Positions 1 to 13,200 of a DNA stretch of 64,000 nucleotides are shown here, in pieces. Under the pieces are notes generated by a model. It worked only from the letters and a program-made list of their open reading frames with translations. It searched no databases and was not told the DNA's origin. The DNA is taken from positions 11,990,501-12,054,500 of the forward strand of contig NC_037641.1 in the NCBI RefSeq assembly GCF_003254395.2. Direction: 5' to 3'. This stretch comes from Apis mellifera. Taxonomy: Eukaryota > Arthropoda > Insecta > Hymenoptera > Apidae. A program made the translations under genes and the position numbers. Position 1 is the first letter of the stretch. Every line of letters starts with the position of its first letter.

Positions 1-2520
1 CTTCTCCTTCTTTGTTCCAATTCTGTTTCTCTATCCTCGCATTTCCTTCTCTTTCCCTCTCCTCCTTTCGTTTATCCTTTCGTTTCTTTCGTCGAGGAAA
101 GAAAGGAAACTTTCGTCGCTTTTCCATCTCCTTCTATCACTGTCACGTACGTTTCAGCACATTCTCTTTTTCTCTCCTTTTCTTCTTCTCCTTAATCCTT
201 TCTCCGATTTCGAAGGATCGATTCAATGTTCACGATACAGCAACTCGAGTCAACGAGTGGAATATATCGTTTGAAAATCGGACGGCGCCATGTGTTCAAC
301 GACGCTCTGCCCCGACACAACATATCGAGGTTACGACAAACGTGACGCTATTCGTGGCGCTATTCCGGAAAACTGGGAAATAATACCGGAGGCAAAGAAT
401 TGGAATGATCGTATCGAGGAAAAGATCGATACGAGAACGTTTCGAAGCATTTCGAGAGCTTGTATTCGATGATCTTTCATTGAAACAGTTTTCATTTTTC
501 CTCTTTTCCTTTTTCGAACGAATATAACGGAACTGTACAAAAATTGTCTAAAACATTCGATATCGCGTCGCGAGTATAGTTGACTTCGCTTCCTTACAGT
601 CTTTTTCCGTTATTTTCCTATATATAATAAAAAAAGTATAAAAAGCATAGAAGCATCCCTTGTTCGAGTAAATTCGCGAAAGGGGATATATATATACCTA
701 GATCGAGGTTCGATACAATGCGGGAAAATGTCTATTCGAGTTGTTTGGTCGATTTTATTCAGTTCACCCGCGACCGATCCAATTTACCTGAAACGAGACA
801 AAACTTTTAACGGTATTATTACGTAAAACGTAACGCGTCTGTTGAGAATGTTTTGCAACGTGGGACCATTGTTGTATAATGGTTTGCTAGTTAAACGATT
901 CCTATCTTTTGTTTTTTTTTTTTTTTTTTTGATTGAACAAATTGCTTATCGGGTTTACGATAATTCGGAATTTAAACTCGTTTGAAAAACGAGAAAGAAC
1001 GATAGCTCGCAGAGATACGTCGATAAACGTAATCTCGCATTTCCGTTTTTCGCTATCGTCCAATTTCTTTCTTTCGTAGCATTCCATCTTACGAAATGAT
1101 CGAAATGGATTGTTCGCAATACGATGTGGAAAAGAGTTTCGTTCGCATATATTGCTATAATTTATAGCCAATACGGCGAATTCAATTCGTGTATTTTCGG
1201 TCAATCCTATGTAATAGAACAATTGGCATATGGAATCGATGCATGTATGGAAGTAAGTATTTATTATGCTTACGCAATTGTAAAGGACAGCAAGAGAAGA
1301 GAAACGAATAGGCAATGGTGAGATATAATGGAAGAGTATATATACATAGATAGGAAGGAAGACAGAGACCGAGAGGTCCGTTGGTTTGTACGTAATCTAC
1401 TTTATATTGTTTGACACGAATAGAAGTTGGTGACAACGATACTTGTGCTTTCATTCAAATACGAAACCGATAGTCTCTCTTTGCCAGGACGAATATAGAA
1501 TTTCCTCCGTTTCTTGCGAAAATGCAAATTATCCGATAAGATAAATATGAATCAAAATGATAGGTTTCTAGAGGCAATTCACTTTACCATTTATTTTGAC
1601 GAATTCAATATTTTTTCAATATTTAAAAATATTTTTCTACAAATGAGTATGACGATTTAAAGTATTTGAATAATAGTATCGTAACAATTGATTATGTATA
1701 GAGATATTTTTTGATTTTTTGGCATAATACAAATCACGATATTCTATCATAAAATGCAAATATGTACGCGTCATTTTAAGGAAATCGATTAATGGCAATC
1801 ATGGCTACAATAAAAATAATGTTTCTCGGCGAATGATGTGAACCGTTTTAAATCGAAGAGGTTGCCAGTAGGAGTGGTGGAACGATTTCGCGCTTGCTTT
1901 TCAATGTAATACAGTAATATTGCGGCCCTCCTGGCAAGCCATCTCGACGCATTGCGTCTAATTTGATCGAAACTTGAAACTAATTCTAAGATAACTCTAA
2001 CCCTTATTCCTATACGTCCGAATCAACAGACGCTTTTCTTTATTCTCTTTATTCTCCTTTTTTTTCTTTTTTTTCTTTCATCGAATTTTATTTTTTCCTA
2101 CCTTTCCTGATTTATTTTTATTTTTTACTTTAATCTCTAATATTTTGATTAAAGTAAAAATTAATTCTTGCTTCAACAAAGTTTTTTTTTTTTTTATTTG
2201 TTTCATCAATACTTACAAATAAATATTTATTAAATTATGATTCCATTTTTATTTTTGTTGTTATTTATTTTATGACAACGATAATGAGAAGAAATAACCA
2301 ATATTATAAATGTATTTATAATTAATTAGTTAATTGTATCATAGGATTTTAAAAAAATATCCAAACTAATATCTAAACTAATATTATAATTCATATTTTA
2401 AATAGTTTACTTCGCACATAAAAAAAATTTTTTCAAAAATTGACAGTGCAATTTATTGAAAATATAAATTTTCTATTCAATATTCTATAAATCTCTATTC
2501 AATCTTGTACATATTGATGC

Positions 2521-2569
<49 letters not shown>

Positions 2570-3890
2570 TGGAGTGATAGAGAAAAAATGAAATAAAAGT
2601 AAAAATTATATGTCAGAACAAAGACATTTAATGTCCAATATTCGCATAAATAATAAGTAATAATATGGAATAATATTGATGCAATCTTTATTCTATATTT
2701 ATTTATTTATTTAATAAAAAAGAAATTAATATTTTTTCTAATAAAAAAATGAATATGTTGTTACGTTTTTCTTTGTTTTTGACAAATATTAAAATGAATG
2801 TTTACTATGACAAATATTAAAAATATTGTACACGACAATATACTTACATATTTTAAAACTTGAAGAAAAATTTTTAATACCACTTCATTAATTATGAAAT
2901 ACAAACATTAAACGAAATTCGAACTGCATGGAAATCTAACCTCAAAATAATTGAATACATTCACTCGAAATATTTATGCGTTCATATATCTCATTCACAT
3001 TGTATATCGTTGTAATTAAAAAATATGATTTTTAATATAAACACTGTACAAATATAAATATATTGGTATAAAGATTAACGAAATGAAACAACACACAAAA
3101 ACAATACAGTCGATAGTGTAGTAATATAAATCAACTAACGCTATCTGAAGGTAAAACATTTAAACATTGATGACAACGATGACTTCAATTTATTTACTTT
3201 TGTTTTTTATAATAAAAATGAGGTCATTGCATCATGATAAAGTATAGGATTACTTAAACATTAATATTTAATGAGATTTTATAAGTTATATTATAAAATA
3301 TCAAAATGTTTGGTATATTCTTTACAATTTAGAACAATAAGTGCAAAAAATATACCCAATTCAGTCATAAAGTACAGACAAGAAGAGTGAGAGAAGGATA
3401 AAAATATTGATATCAATGCCATTTCCAGAATGTTGAAATAGATAAAGAAAAAATATCAAATAATGGTTAATAGAGATAAAATAAAAACTTATTTTTGAGG
3501 CCATCTTAATGAATATCAAAAATATCTCTTTAAACAATCATCTTTTTCATTCAGAAATTCTTAATTCTTATTCTATTTTAACCTGTTTATTAATAATAAT
3601 CATGTTATAATAAATATTATAATTAAGTATAAAATGTAAATATTATAAATATTAAATTAAATATTTTATAATAAAATATTTGTATTGTTTTTATAATTTT
3701 ATTGAAATTTAATTTCATTTTCAATCATTATTAACAGATTTGGTCTTACATAATCTTATTACCAATCTATAAACCAAATCGATAATATTGAAAATGATAT
3801 TAAATGGTATACTAGTGACATAAGAATAAATGCATCGAATGTTAAGTCTATTTTGTGTCTTACCTGTGGTTACATATCCAAATATGTTAC
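1..3890. other. Intergenic DNA, no supported gene
   Basis: No open frame here looks like protein: the longest candidates are low-complexity F/S/L/R-rich translations of pyrimidine-rich DNA. From about 1.5 kb the composition becomes very AT-rich, with poly-T runs, many A/T homopolymers and a TA dinucleotide run near 2524-2566. I see no RNA gene. The first 900 bases are less AT-rich and could belong to an untranslated part of a gene to the left, but nothing shows it. Confidence 0.6.
2524..2566. repeat. (TA)n microsatellite
   Basis: Uninterrupted alternating TA run of about 40 bases inside AT-rich intergenic DNA. Confidence 0.9.
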
Positions 3891-3894
3891 GTAT

Positions 3895-3906
3895 TGCGCA
3901 TGCGAT
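3895..3906. promoter_or_regulatory. NRF1/Ewg-like palindromic site upstream of PGAP2
   Basis: The sequence TTGCGCATGCGA carries the palindromic core TGCGCATGC, close to the NRF1 consensus (insect orthologue Ewg). It lies about 300 bases before the PGAP2 start codon in otherwise CpG-poor DNA, where such a GC-rich 10-mer stands out. A role in the promoter is inference from motif and position only. Confidence 0.35.
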
Positions 3907-4198
3907 GAGTGATCGATTGTCTTTGCGTTAAGATGTTATGTGATATCTGATATTTCGAAAATGTTTCTGTCAAAAAAATCTAAAAGTTTCGGTGTGCTAA
4001 CCTTTCTTTTTTGTAAATTTTATGATATTAATTATTCAATTCAATATAAATTTTTATTTCTAATGTCAAATAACGAAATCAAAAAAAGAATGGTGGATTG
4101 CATGTTAAATATACCAATAAAGTGTTTTATAAGTTTAGCCTGTTAAAAGTATCAGAGTCGTTTGCGATGACGTAAAATATAATCTAGAATATAACAGG

Positions 4199-4441
4199 AT
4201 GAACAAATCGAGAGTAGGGTCAGAATATATTCCGTTAGTGGGAGACGACATGTTGCAAACACGATACGTTTTACATTTTGCTAAATTAGCATGGTTTACA
4301 GTATCTTTACCTTTTTTCGCATTTTTATTTTGTATCACTTGGTCTGTTGTATATAATTTTGAACATTCTACTTCCACACATTGTAAAGTAAGTATTTTTT
4401 TCTATTAATGTTTAATATATACATATGTGTATACATGTATG

Positions 4442-4472
<31 letters not shown>

Positions 4473-5240
4473 TATAAATAATATTTTATGTTAGGTTTAT
4501 AATTTTTTACCATCTGTATCTGCTGCGATTGGACATTATAGGCCACAAAGAGATGTTTGGAAAATTGCAATAGCTTTGCAAGCAGTGGTAAGAATTTTAG
4601 TATTAATAATGTATCGCCGTTATTATAAAGAACATATCTATAAATGGGCACAAAATATTTGTAATGTTGCAACTATTATCTATGCTATTGAAAACATATC
4701 ACTTATATCATTAAGTTTTTGGACATCCAATGAGAATTATGGTATGTATACATAAGTACGTATATCACTATGATATTTGAAATACAAAATAATTTAGTAT
4801 TTTAATTTCATTTCTTCATTTCAGTTTTTCATAAAGTATCTTTTATAACATTTTTAATAACATCTGTCATTCATATGCAGATAGCATATTATATAATGAG
4901 AAACTGTCGTAATATTACTAAAGAATCTTCTGAAGCTATCTCTCTAAAATGGAAGAGAAGATCTATGATGTTGAATTTATTGTGTATATTATTTGCAGCC
5001 TACTTTTTTTACAGACATAATAAATATTGTGAACCTTTAGGTGAGTTCATCGACTGAAAAAGAAAAATAAAATAAAAATAAAACTTGATATAATACAAAC
5101 ATTTTTTTGCAGTTTACTCTATGTTTGCATTAAGCGAATATGGAGTTGTTCTTTCAAATATAGGATTCCATTCAACAACAGCTTGGGATTTTGCAAATTC
5201 TTCTCTTATGATATCAGGAAAAGGGTTTAGGATAATTTAA
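4199..5240 (+). CDS. PGAP2: PGAP2, post-GPI attachment to proteins factor 2 (FRAG1/DRAM family)
   Basis: Multi-pass membrane protein of about 259 residues, the usual family size. PGAP2 works in Golgi membranes in fatty-acid remodelling of GPI anchors. Four exons join in frame: 4199-4387, 4495-4741, 4825-5040, 5113-5240, all with GT-AG introns (65-110 bases). The N-terminus has the short cytosolic lead then a hydrophobic segment (LAWFTVSLPFFAFLFCITW). The next exon holds the RPQRDVWKIAIALQA stretch and the YRRYYKEH basic loop typical of FRAG1 proteins; exon 4 carries the ending SEYGVVLSNIGFHSTTAWDF. The start is the first ATG with a conserved-looking N-terminus (MNKSRVGSEYIPL). It converges on L2HGDH, with 540 bases between the two stop codons. 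The family call is from recognised sequence pattern; the exact remodelling function is by homology. Confidence 0.88.
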
Positions 5241-5780
5241 TATTGTACAAAAATTATCATTTTTAAACATCTCTATGAAAGGTATTTCTATATTAATTTT
5301 TTCATATTACTAAATTTATTTAAATACAGTTTTTTTATATTTTATTATTATAATGATTAATTAATTATTAATTTTTATTTCTATTTGAATAGAAATTATT
5401 TTGACTAAAAATATTCCCAAAGCAAGCGTCATCGTTTGTGTGAAATACAGAAGTTACATGCATATTTGTAAAAAGAAAAAATAGAAGAAAAATTAAGAAA
5501 TGAAAAAGATCAGATAAATTAAAATCATTTATTATAATAATATATATCAAAATATAAATATTTTTAGAAACTATTTTTTTTTAATAAAAAAATTTTGCGA
5601 TAAAGAAGAAGATAAAGTATGTTTTATTGCACGATACGGTATGTACATAAGTCATGAACACATTATTTTCAAAATGCGCATATTTTCTTACGTATTTATT
5701 TTCAAATATAAATTTTTATTTTTATATGTATTAACACGGATTATTTTTAAATTTGGTATCCGAATTTCTTGTCGGACTCG
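5241..5780. other. Convergent 3' intergenic spacer
   Basis: AT-rich spacer between the stop codons of PGAP2 (+) and L2HGDH (-). It must hold both 3' untranslated regions; AATAAA-type signals for the - strand gene can be read near 5622-5628 and 5695-5701 (TTTATT on the + strand). No further gene is visible. Confidence 0.55.
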
Positions 5781-8008
5781 TCAGAATTTAAAATCTTTTT
5801 CTAGTTTATCAGCAATGTATTTAGCAATCGCCATGGAACTAGTTGCAGCAGGAGAAGGTGCGTTGCGACAATGTATTACTCTCTTACCGATATTACCTTT
5901 TCCTCCATCAAAAACAAAATCATCTACTAAATTGCCATTTTTATCCAATGCTTGCGCTCTAACACCTGATGGTCCCCTATAATTGAAAACGTAAAATGCA
6001 ATCAATAACTTAAATAGTATATTTATAGTATAATAGAATATGAAGAAAATATTCTTTTCTTTACCTTTTTACATCTCTAATAGTTACTTCGGGGATAAAT
6101 TTTTGTAAATCTCTTACTATAAATGGATAAAAAATTGATTTAATCATATCTCTTAATCCTGGTATAAAATGTCGGATACATAATTTATACAGTCCTGGAA
6201 ATTTTGCCATTTCTATACAATCTTTTATATTTATATCGCGCCACCTAAGAATATATTATTAATTAATCATTATATTCGATCCTTAAATATATTTATATTT
6301 TCGTACCGGTAACCCTCTCTTGCAAATGCTAAAACTGCATTTGGACCAAGCCATATTTCGCCAGTGATTCTAGGTGTAAAATGAACGCCTAAAAATGGTA
6401 ATCTAGGGTCTGGAACAGGATATAAATTGGTGCTGCATAAATGTTTTTTGCTTTCGCTCAGCAATAAATATTCTCCTCGAAAAGGAACAATTTGTGGGCT
6501 ACGATCGCATCCTGTCATTACTGCTAAACGATCCGAGTATAGCCCAGCGCATGTTAACACATATTTTGTTGGTAAACACTATATAGATAATGGAATATGA
6601 TAAAAATATTGCAAATTAATGATGGCTATACGTGAAAATTTTTAATATACTTTATCTTTCGAATGCACTGAAATTGGAGTTAATTCATTTGCCCCTTTAG
6701 ATTCTGTCATCTCTGAGAAACCAACAACTTCGAAATTTAAAAGTATTTTTCCACCCATTTTTTGAAAATCTTTGCCAAAATGTTTACAAACTTCTGCCCA
6801 ATTGACTATACCTGTCCATGGTGACCATATTGCTTTTTCTCCCTATAGAAAACATATGTATTTTTTATTATTTTTATCTTTAGACTTAATATTACTTAAT
6901 TTTTTTTTATTATTCTCTTTTTAAAATTTCAAAAATAAAATAATTTTACTTTGCATTTAGCTTCGTAATTTGGTATACAATGTTTTTCAACTATTTGGAT
7001 ATCCGGTACATTATTTTGAAGTGCTCGATCGTACAAGATATCCAATTGTTTGACTTGTTCTTTACTGTGAGCCACTATTAGTTTTCCAACTTTTTTATGG
7101 GATATATCGTGTTTACAAAAATAGTCGTAACTCAGTTTTAAACCTTCCACACATAGTCGTGCCTGCAATTATTTCCTGCCGGATCAAAAATCCCTTAACG
7201 AAGCGTTATTCTATTATGCAATTTTAAATGCCACATATTTAAACAAAATAATATTTTCTCTCGGAAGAAAGAGGCGAATTAGGAAATATACAATTGTTGC
7301 TATATTTTTACTTTCATAGAGCCAGGCTTGTAATAAATGCCAGCATGCACTACACCGCTATTATGCCCTGTTTGATGTTTTGCTAGATCATTTTCTTTTT
7401 CAACGATCGCTATCTTTAAGCTAGGATGTCTTATTAACATTTCTCGACCAGTAGCGCATCCAACAATACCACCCCCGACAATAACTAGATCGAACGAGTT
7501 ACATGAATCTGGACTGAAAATGATTATACGCGTAATTTAATTTAACGTAGAATTGAAAAAAAATAACAAATCACATATTAATTATACGTGCATGAATTCA
7601 TATAACTTCTTTCATCTTTATTTATTTATTTAACAGAAATGAACTCATCAATGTACAAATATAGAAGAGAAAAATATGTACTTTAGAAATTATGAAAGAT
7701 AATAAAATAATGAAATTGCAATTGCGAAATTGATAAAAATTATTTAAGTTGAATTAAAAATAAGAAATAACGAGTACTTGAATATTGATCAATGATTGAT
7801 ATTTATGGAATGAAATCGTAAAATAATATTAATATTGAAAAATAGAGTTACATTTAAGAGTTAGATTTAATGCATTGCACGTCATAAAATTAACTAACCT
7901 GGAACCACCAGTAGTGGTGGTACTAGTAGTAGCAGCAGCTTTACATCCAAAACGACGTATATAAATAAGTTGCTGTAACAAAATTCTTTTTGTCAAGAAT
8001 GCAAACAT
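5781..8008 (-). CDS. L2HGDH: L-2-hydroxyglutarate dehydrogenase, mitochondrial
   Basis: FAD-dependent enzyme that oxidises L-2-hydroxyglutarate to 2-oxoglutarate at the mitochondrial inner membrane, a metabolite-repair step. Seven exons join in frame on the - strand: 7899-8008, 7312-7513, 6950-7162, 6651-6842, 6307-6578, 6065-6244, 5781-5976, giving about 454 residues (vertebrate enzymes about 463). The first ~25 residues (MFAFLTKRILLQQLIYIRRF) form a basic, amphipathic presequence, followed by a Thr-rich linker. The dinucleotide-binding motif VIVGGGIVG is at about 47-55, followed by the HNSGVVHAGIYYKPGS signature. Later exons contain VLTCAGLYSDRLA, PFRGEYLLL, LGVHFTPRITGEIWLGPNAVL and the C-terminal GPSGVRAQALD...RNAPSPAATSS blocks that define the family. 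The ATG at 8008 was chosen over an upstream in-frame GTG. All introns are GT-AG. Confidence 0.93.
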
Positions 8009-9360
8009 GTTTGTTTTTGCACACTGATTTATCACTTTAAATTTTTCTAAAAAAGGAAAACATATAGATTTATTAAAATTTTTAAGAAAGTAATTTTTCG
8101 ATTATTATTATTATCAAAGTTATTGATACTAATTATTATTAAGAATTTAGCTATGAAATTTCGGAACAGGAATTGATCTTATATACTATATATTAAATTT
8201 ATTTGAATTAAAAAAAATCATCGTTACCGAATATCAATGTTATGTTTAGAAATATGTTTGCAAATAAAGGTTGATCTCTTCAATTAACGCTGCATTACGA
8301 TGCTTTTGATGATATATTTAACACTGTAAGTACGAGTGTAATAAAAGGCACATGTGTTAACCAATGACCAATGAAGAAAACGCAACTGAGAGGAAACATA
8401 CCATGTTCTTACCTGTAAATTTTCAAAAAGATATCATTTCATGTTATGATGTTATATTTGCAAAATATCACCTAATGATAATTTGCTTACCGAACTGAGA
8501 AATGTATACATAGTTCTGACGTCAATTTTCAGTGTTTGCCTGATGTCGCTTGATGAAGTTCTATTACCTAGTATGTGGCGCCTCCACACATTTTTTTTCA
8601 ATATTAAATTTGACGATGTGTTTCATTAATAAATTTCTTTCATGCTAATTAAAAAAAATAATTTAAAATCAGAATTTTATAAATAATGAAAAAAAATGAT
8701 TTTCATTTATATATATATTTCTAACGAAATTATTAATTTTTTATATTATTTTAAAAAATGAGATAATATAATCGATGATAGCATTGAATCCATCTTTTTA
8801 TTCTCAAATACATAAATACCTTTGATTTTATTTTTTTTATATTGAATAGAAAATCAGTATCAATGATAAAAGTGAAAAATATGATGATATAAGAGAAAAA
8901 AAAATGAGTAAAAAAAAAAAAAAGAAATTTTATAATTGGAGACTATAATAAAAAAGAGTTAAAAGATCAAAATAGTATTATACACTGAATAATTTGTCAT
9001 TATTCGTGATTGAAAATATTAAAAGAGAAATATATGTATATAAATGAAGTATTAAGTATTAAATATTAAGAAAATCGATTGACAAATATTGGAATAAATT
9101 TTAATACAATAGAATTAAAAGAAATGTAAATATATTTTTATAGCAATTAAATTTTTATATCTTTTTAAAGATACGTTATGAAATAAATATTAAAAATATT
9201 ATTTGTGATTATTAATGTTCCTTATAATATTATGTAAAAGTTTAATAATATTAATGACACGTTTTTATTTAAATATATAATATATAATGTATATATACAT
9301 CAATATACATAATATAAAAAATAGATGAATATAAAAGAAACGTAATATAATGAAAAATAA
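8009..9360. other. AT-rich intergenic region between divergent genes
   Basis: Separates the L2HGDH start (- strand) from the TRIM9 leader (+ strand). It contains poly-A and poly-T runs and no protein-like open frame. The L2HGDH promoter and 5' untranslated region must lie in its left part, but no clear core promoter element could be singled out. Confidence 0.5.
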
Positions 9361-10232
9361 ATGTTTTATTACGAAGGTCGGGTGGTAAGTGGAGAGAGTC
9401 GTCCCTGAGCCATGGTGCGCAGTTGTGATGCGCGAAAGTACTACGGCGTCGGGAGTCAGTCAACTCGGTGACGTTCTACAGTGAATGTCGTATGGTGAAT
9501 TTGTTATGCCGGTATTTACGAAACTGAAATGAAGTGATAAATTTACGCACACATATGTATTTTCAAGAGTGAATCGTGTAATCATAATAATAGTTTAATC
9601 GTTAAACGCATCGAATAGGCTTAAGTTAAGAAGAAAAAGATACGAGTTGCATTGGGGCGTCTCTTGCAAACTAGAGCAGCGAACAATGTAAAGTCGATAT
9701 TTTTACAAATTTCATGTGATGTATGTGCAATCCATTGGCGAAGGATAATCATCATAATAAAGAAGAAATTAAATTGATCAAAATGATTGGTATAAACGAG
9801 TATGATTTGATTTGAGAATGTATCCATATAGTGGTTCATAATCGTGACGAATGAGTCGTGAAAGCATCATCGAAATAAAATTTCTACTTTTCTTCGCGAA
9901 CGAATAGTGAATAAGCGTACGTTGTCATTTTCGTTCCGTTATTATTGCAAAAGACTCGAAAGGAAAATATACAGAAAGATAGACAGATATATTATATTAT
10001 ATTAGGCGTGGAACGAAAGGTATGTTGAGAAAAAAATATCATAAGAAGAAGGCGTAGCGCAAATTTGATTGAAAGAATTAGGAAAGAGAATAATACGAAA
10101 TCGAAATAAGGAAAAGAGAGAAAGAGGGGAGGCAGGATCGGTTGGAAGAGAGTTGGACGGTCGAGGTCGTCGGTGAAGTAGAAGGCGCGAAGCGCGCGCG
10201 CGACGAGTTTCTCGTCGTGACGAGTCGTGAGG
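9361..10232 (+). promoter_or_regulatory. Probable TRIM9 promoter/5' leader; initiator-like TCAGTC near 9456
   Basis: Composition changes abruptly at about 9370 from AT-rich intergenic DNA to balanced, CpG-containing DNA that continues to the TRIM9 start at 10233. An arthropod initiator match (GTCAGTC, around 9455-9461) lies near the left edge of this block. No protein-like frame exists here, so it most likely holds the promoter and 5' untranslated sequence. Whether an untranslated exon is spliced here cannot be told. Confidence 0.35.
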
Positions 10233-13200
10233 ATGGAGGACGAGTTACGATGCCCTTGTTGTAAAGAATTGTTCGTTGAACCGGTGCTATTACCATGCTG
10301 GCATGCCCTTTGCCTTGCGTGCGCGGTTAATCTGCAAGCACCGCCGGATTCACCTCCAGAATCGACGACCGACTCGTCCAATGCACCGGGATCTGATCAG
10401 GAAGCGGATAAACTTTCGATTCTTTCCGAAACTGATTCCGGTGTGGTGTGCAGCAGCACGTCAACTAGCTCGCGACCAGGAAGCTATGTCGGCACACCCG
10501 GAAACGGAGGTTTTCCACCATCAGGCGGCACTTTATGCCTCTCCTGTCCTGTTTGTCAGAAGACCGTTTATTTCGACGAAGGAGGAGCTCACAATTTACC
10601 CAAATACAGGGCAATGCAACATATCGTAGAAAAATATCAAGAATCGAGAAACACGAGACTGCAATGTCAAATGTGCGAGGCTGAACCCCGGGACGCTACC
10701 GTCGCCTGCGAACAGTGCGAGGTCAGTAAACGCTTGTGCCTCTTTATCTTATTCCTCATTTACCTTTCCTATCAAATACTTGTGAATTTTTCTAGATTAT
10801 AATTATACTTAATATCTATATCTCACATGATTATATATAATACACAAATTGTATATCGAGATATACAATCTACAAATTTTTCTGCAAAATGGAAATAAAT
10901 ATGTTACAGACTTATACGTTTCTAAAGAGATATACGCGTTTCAGGTTTTGTATTGCGACGCGTGCAGAGAATCGTGTCATCCAAAGAGGGGACCTTTGGC
11001 GACACATAACTTGGGCCCGCCTCGAGGCAGCTGGCAATCGAATGGAGGAGGTAAAGGTGTTCGCGGTTCGAACGCGGAAACTACGCCTCTATGTACCGAT
11101 CATAACGGCGAACCGTTGACCCTTTACTGCGCTCTTTGCAAGATCGCGATATGCGCTCTTTGTCTTCGAGATCGCCATGCAGCTCATCCCCACGACGTGC
11201 TCCCATTGGCCGCAGCTTGCAAGGCTCAAAAGGCGAGTATTTTTTTTAACATTATTTTTATTTTTGTTTAACATTATTTATCGCGGTCAACGAGGATCGA
11301 CCAACGTCGATCGTTCTTTTTTTTTTTTTTCTCTTTTTTTTTTTCTACGGATTATTCAGTAGTAAATAATCTGATTCGATTGAAGGAGAGATTTAACGAA
11401 CGTGACCTTGACGAAACTGGTTCCACCGTCATTCACGTCATCGCGTTATACTCGAACGTTGTGATTATTTTTAGTGTATATTTTTACACTTAACTAGGGA
11501 TCAACAACCGCGATTTAGAGCGGGAAAAAGTTTTAAATCAACAGATAGATTTCGATATTCACGAATTTATTATATTTACGACGCGAATATTTTTATTATA
11601 ATATTTCTCCATCGCGTGTGATTGCTTTCCTTAAATACGTGATTGTATCGGTAATTTCCTAATTATACATCTGAAACGTGTAATTTCTCATTATACTCTA
11701 AAGTTATACAGAATTGTTTATCTGTTTTCAAATTCAACTTTAGCTTTCCCTCTTTCTAATAATTATAAATTACAACGCGATAGAACAGAAATTGAAATTT
11801 ATTAGAATCGTAGAACAATCATACGTATTTTCTTACGTATGCTTAGAAAAATATATGTTTCCATGATTAATTGTTCACGTTTAATCGCGATCGCGATAAA
11901 AAGGAACGCATCCGGCTTATGCCGTATGGGAGCGTAAAATTCGTATTGTTCGACGCCTTTAAACGAGAAAGGGGCTCGATGAATCTGTAGAAAAGAGGAC
12001 GTCCACGTGGCCTTTCCGTGTACAATCGAGAGCATAGTAGAAATTGGAACGGCGCACCGTGTTCTCGACAAGTGTTCTTATTATATATTTTCTCCCCCCC
12101 TTCGACGTTCGATTTTATCCTCTTTTATTCCTTCGCGACAACTCGTCCCGTTTCTCACGCCATCCCCTCCCCTACCTCTCGACTATTATTGTTATCGATG
12201 GTCACAACACTTCTTCGAGAGTATTCGCCAAAGTCAATATTTTCGTAAGTAATATATTTCGACGTTACTCGAACGAGTTGAACGATCGTTTTATCGACAA
12301 GAGATAGAAGATACTGTGAACGAGTTTCGAACGAGAGTGATAGCTGGCGAGAGAAATGGAAACTCGTGGAAAATTCGAAGGATCGATGCTTCGGCAAAAG
12401 AGAATCGCGAGACCTTTTAGACGGGTACGCGTAGTAGACCATTAGGTTCCATAAATGGAAACTTGTTGGAAAATGGCGTCAGCCCGGAATACAACGCAAG
12501 ACCGGCTTTCATATGCTCGACTAGCCGGTCTGTTGGCCGTCGAGCACGATATATATACGGAACGAGTGATGAATTCTCGGGGAAAAGACCGAAACGGTCA
12601 TCCCCGTATCTTCGTTAATACCGCTGCGGTTACGGTTGCGGTTACGAGCGTGGTCGCCTTCTTTTCACGGCTCTTTTTCTTCCCTCCTTTTTTCATCTCT
12701 TCTCCGTGAGATTTAACGAACTCAAATTAAAACCGCTTTGGAAACGAATATCGGCTTTCAACGCCGTTTAAACCAAGTTTCCGTCCCTCGTCCAAGTTTC
12801 GTCTCAATATGAAATTTCCTCGTGCTTTGATATAACATCGCTCGGCGCGATGCGAGAATTAATCAACGAAGCGACATTGTTTCGTCCAAGTTGCGCGCTA
12901 TATTATAGGAGGATACGATTATCTTCGTAGTTCGTTTCCTCGATCAAAGTCAATGTTTGTCGCAACAATTGGTATTATTTGATGTTATCTGGATATCTTC
13001 GTCGACTGATCGACGAAAATTTGTTCAATCTTATTATATATCGTATCCTATATATCATATCGGATAAATCATGTGAAAATGGTAATAAATTTTTTTCTAC
13101 AACGTACGAGGAACAAGAGAATCTTGTTTTTTTAATGTCCGCTTAGAGATCTCGACGATAAAACGTCGTCCCAAATGAACGCGGTGAAAGTTGAAAGAGT

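Noticed and set aside
12..540. Phe/Ser/Arg-rich open frames at the left edge
   Set aside because: Composition artefact of pyrimidine-rich DNA; no domain, splice or codon-bias support.
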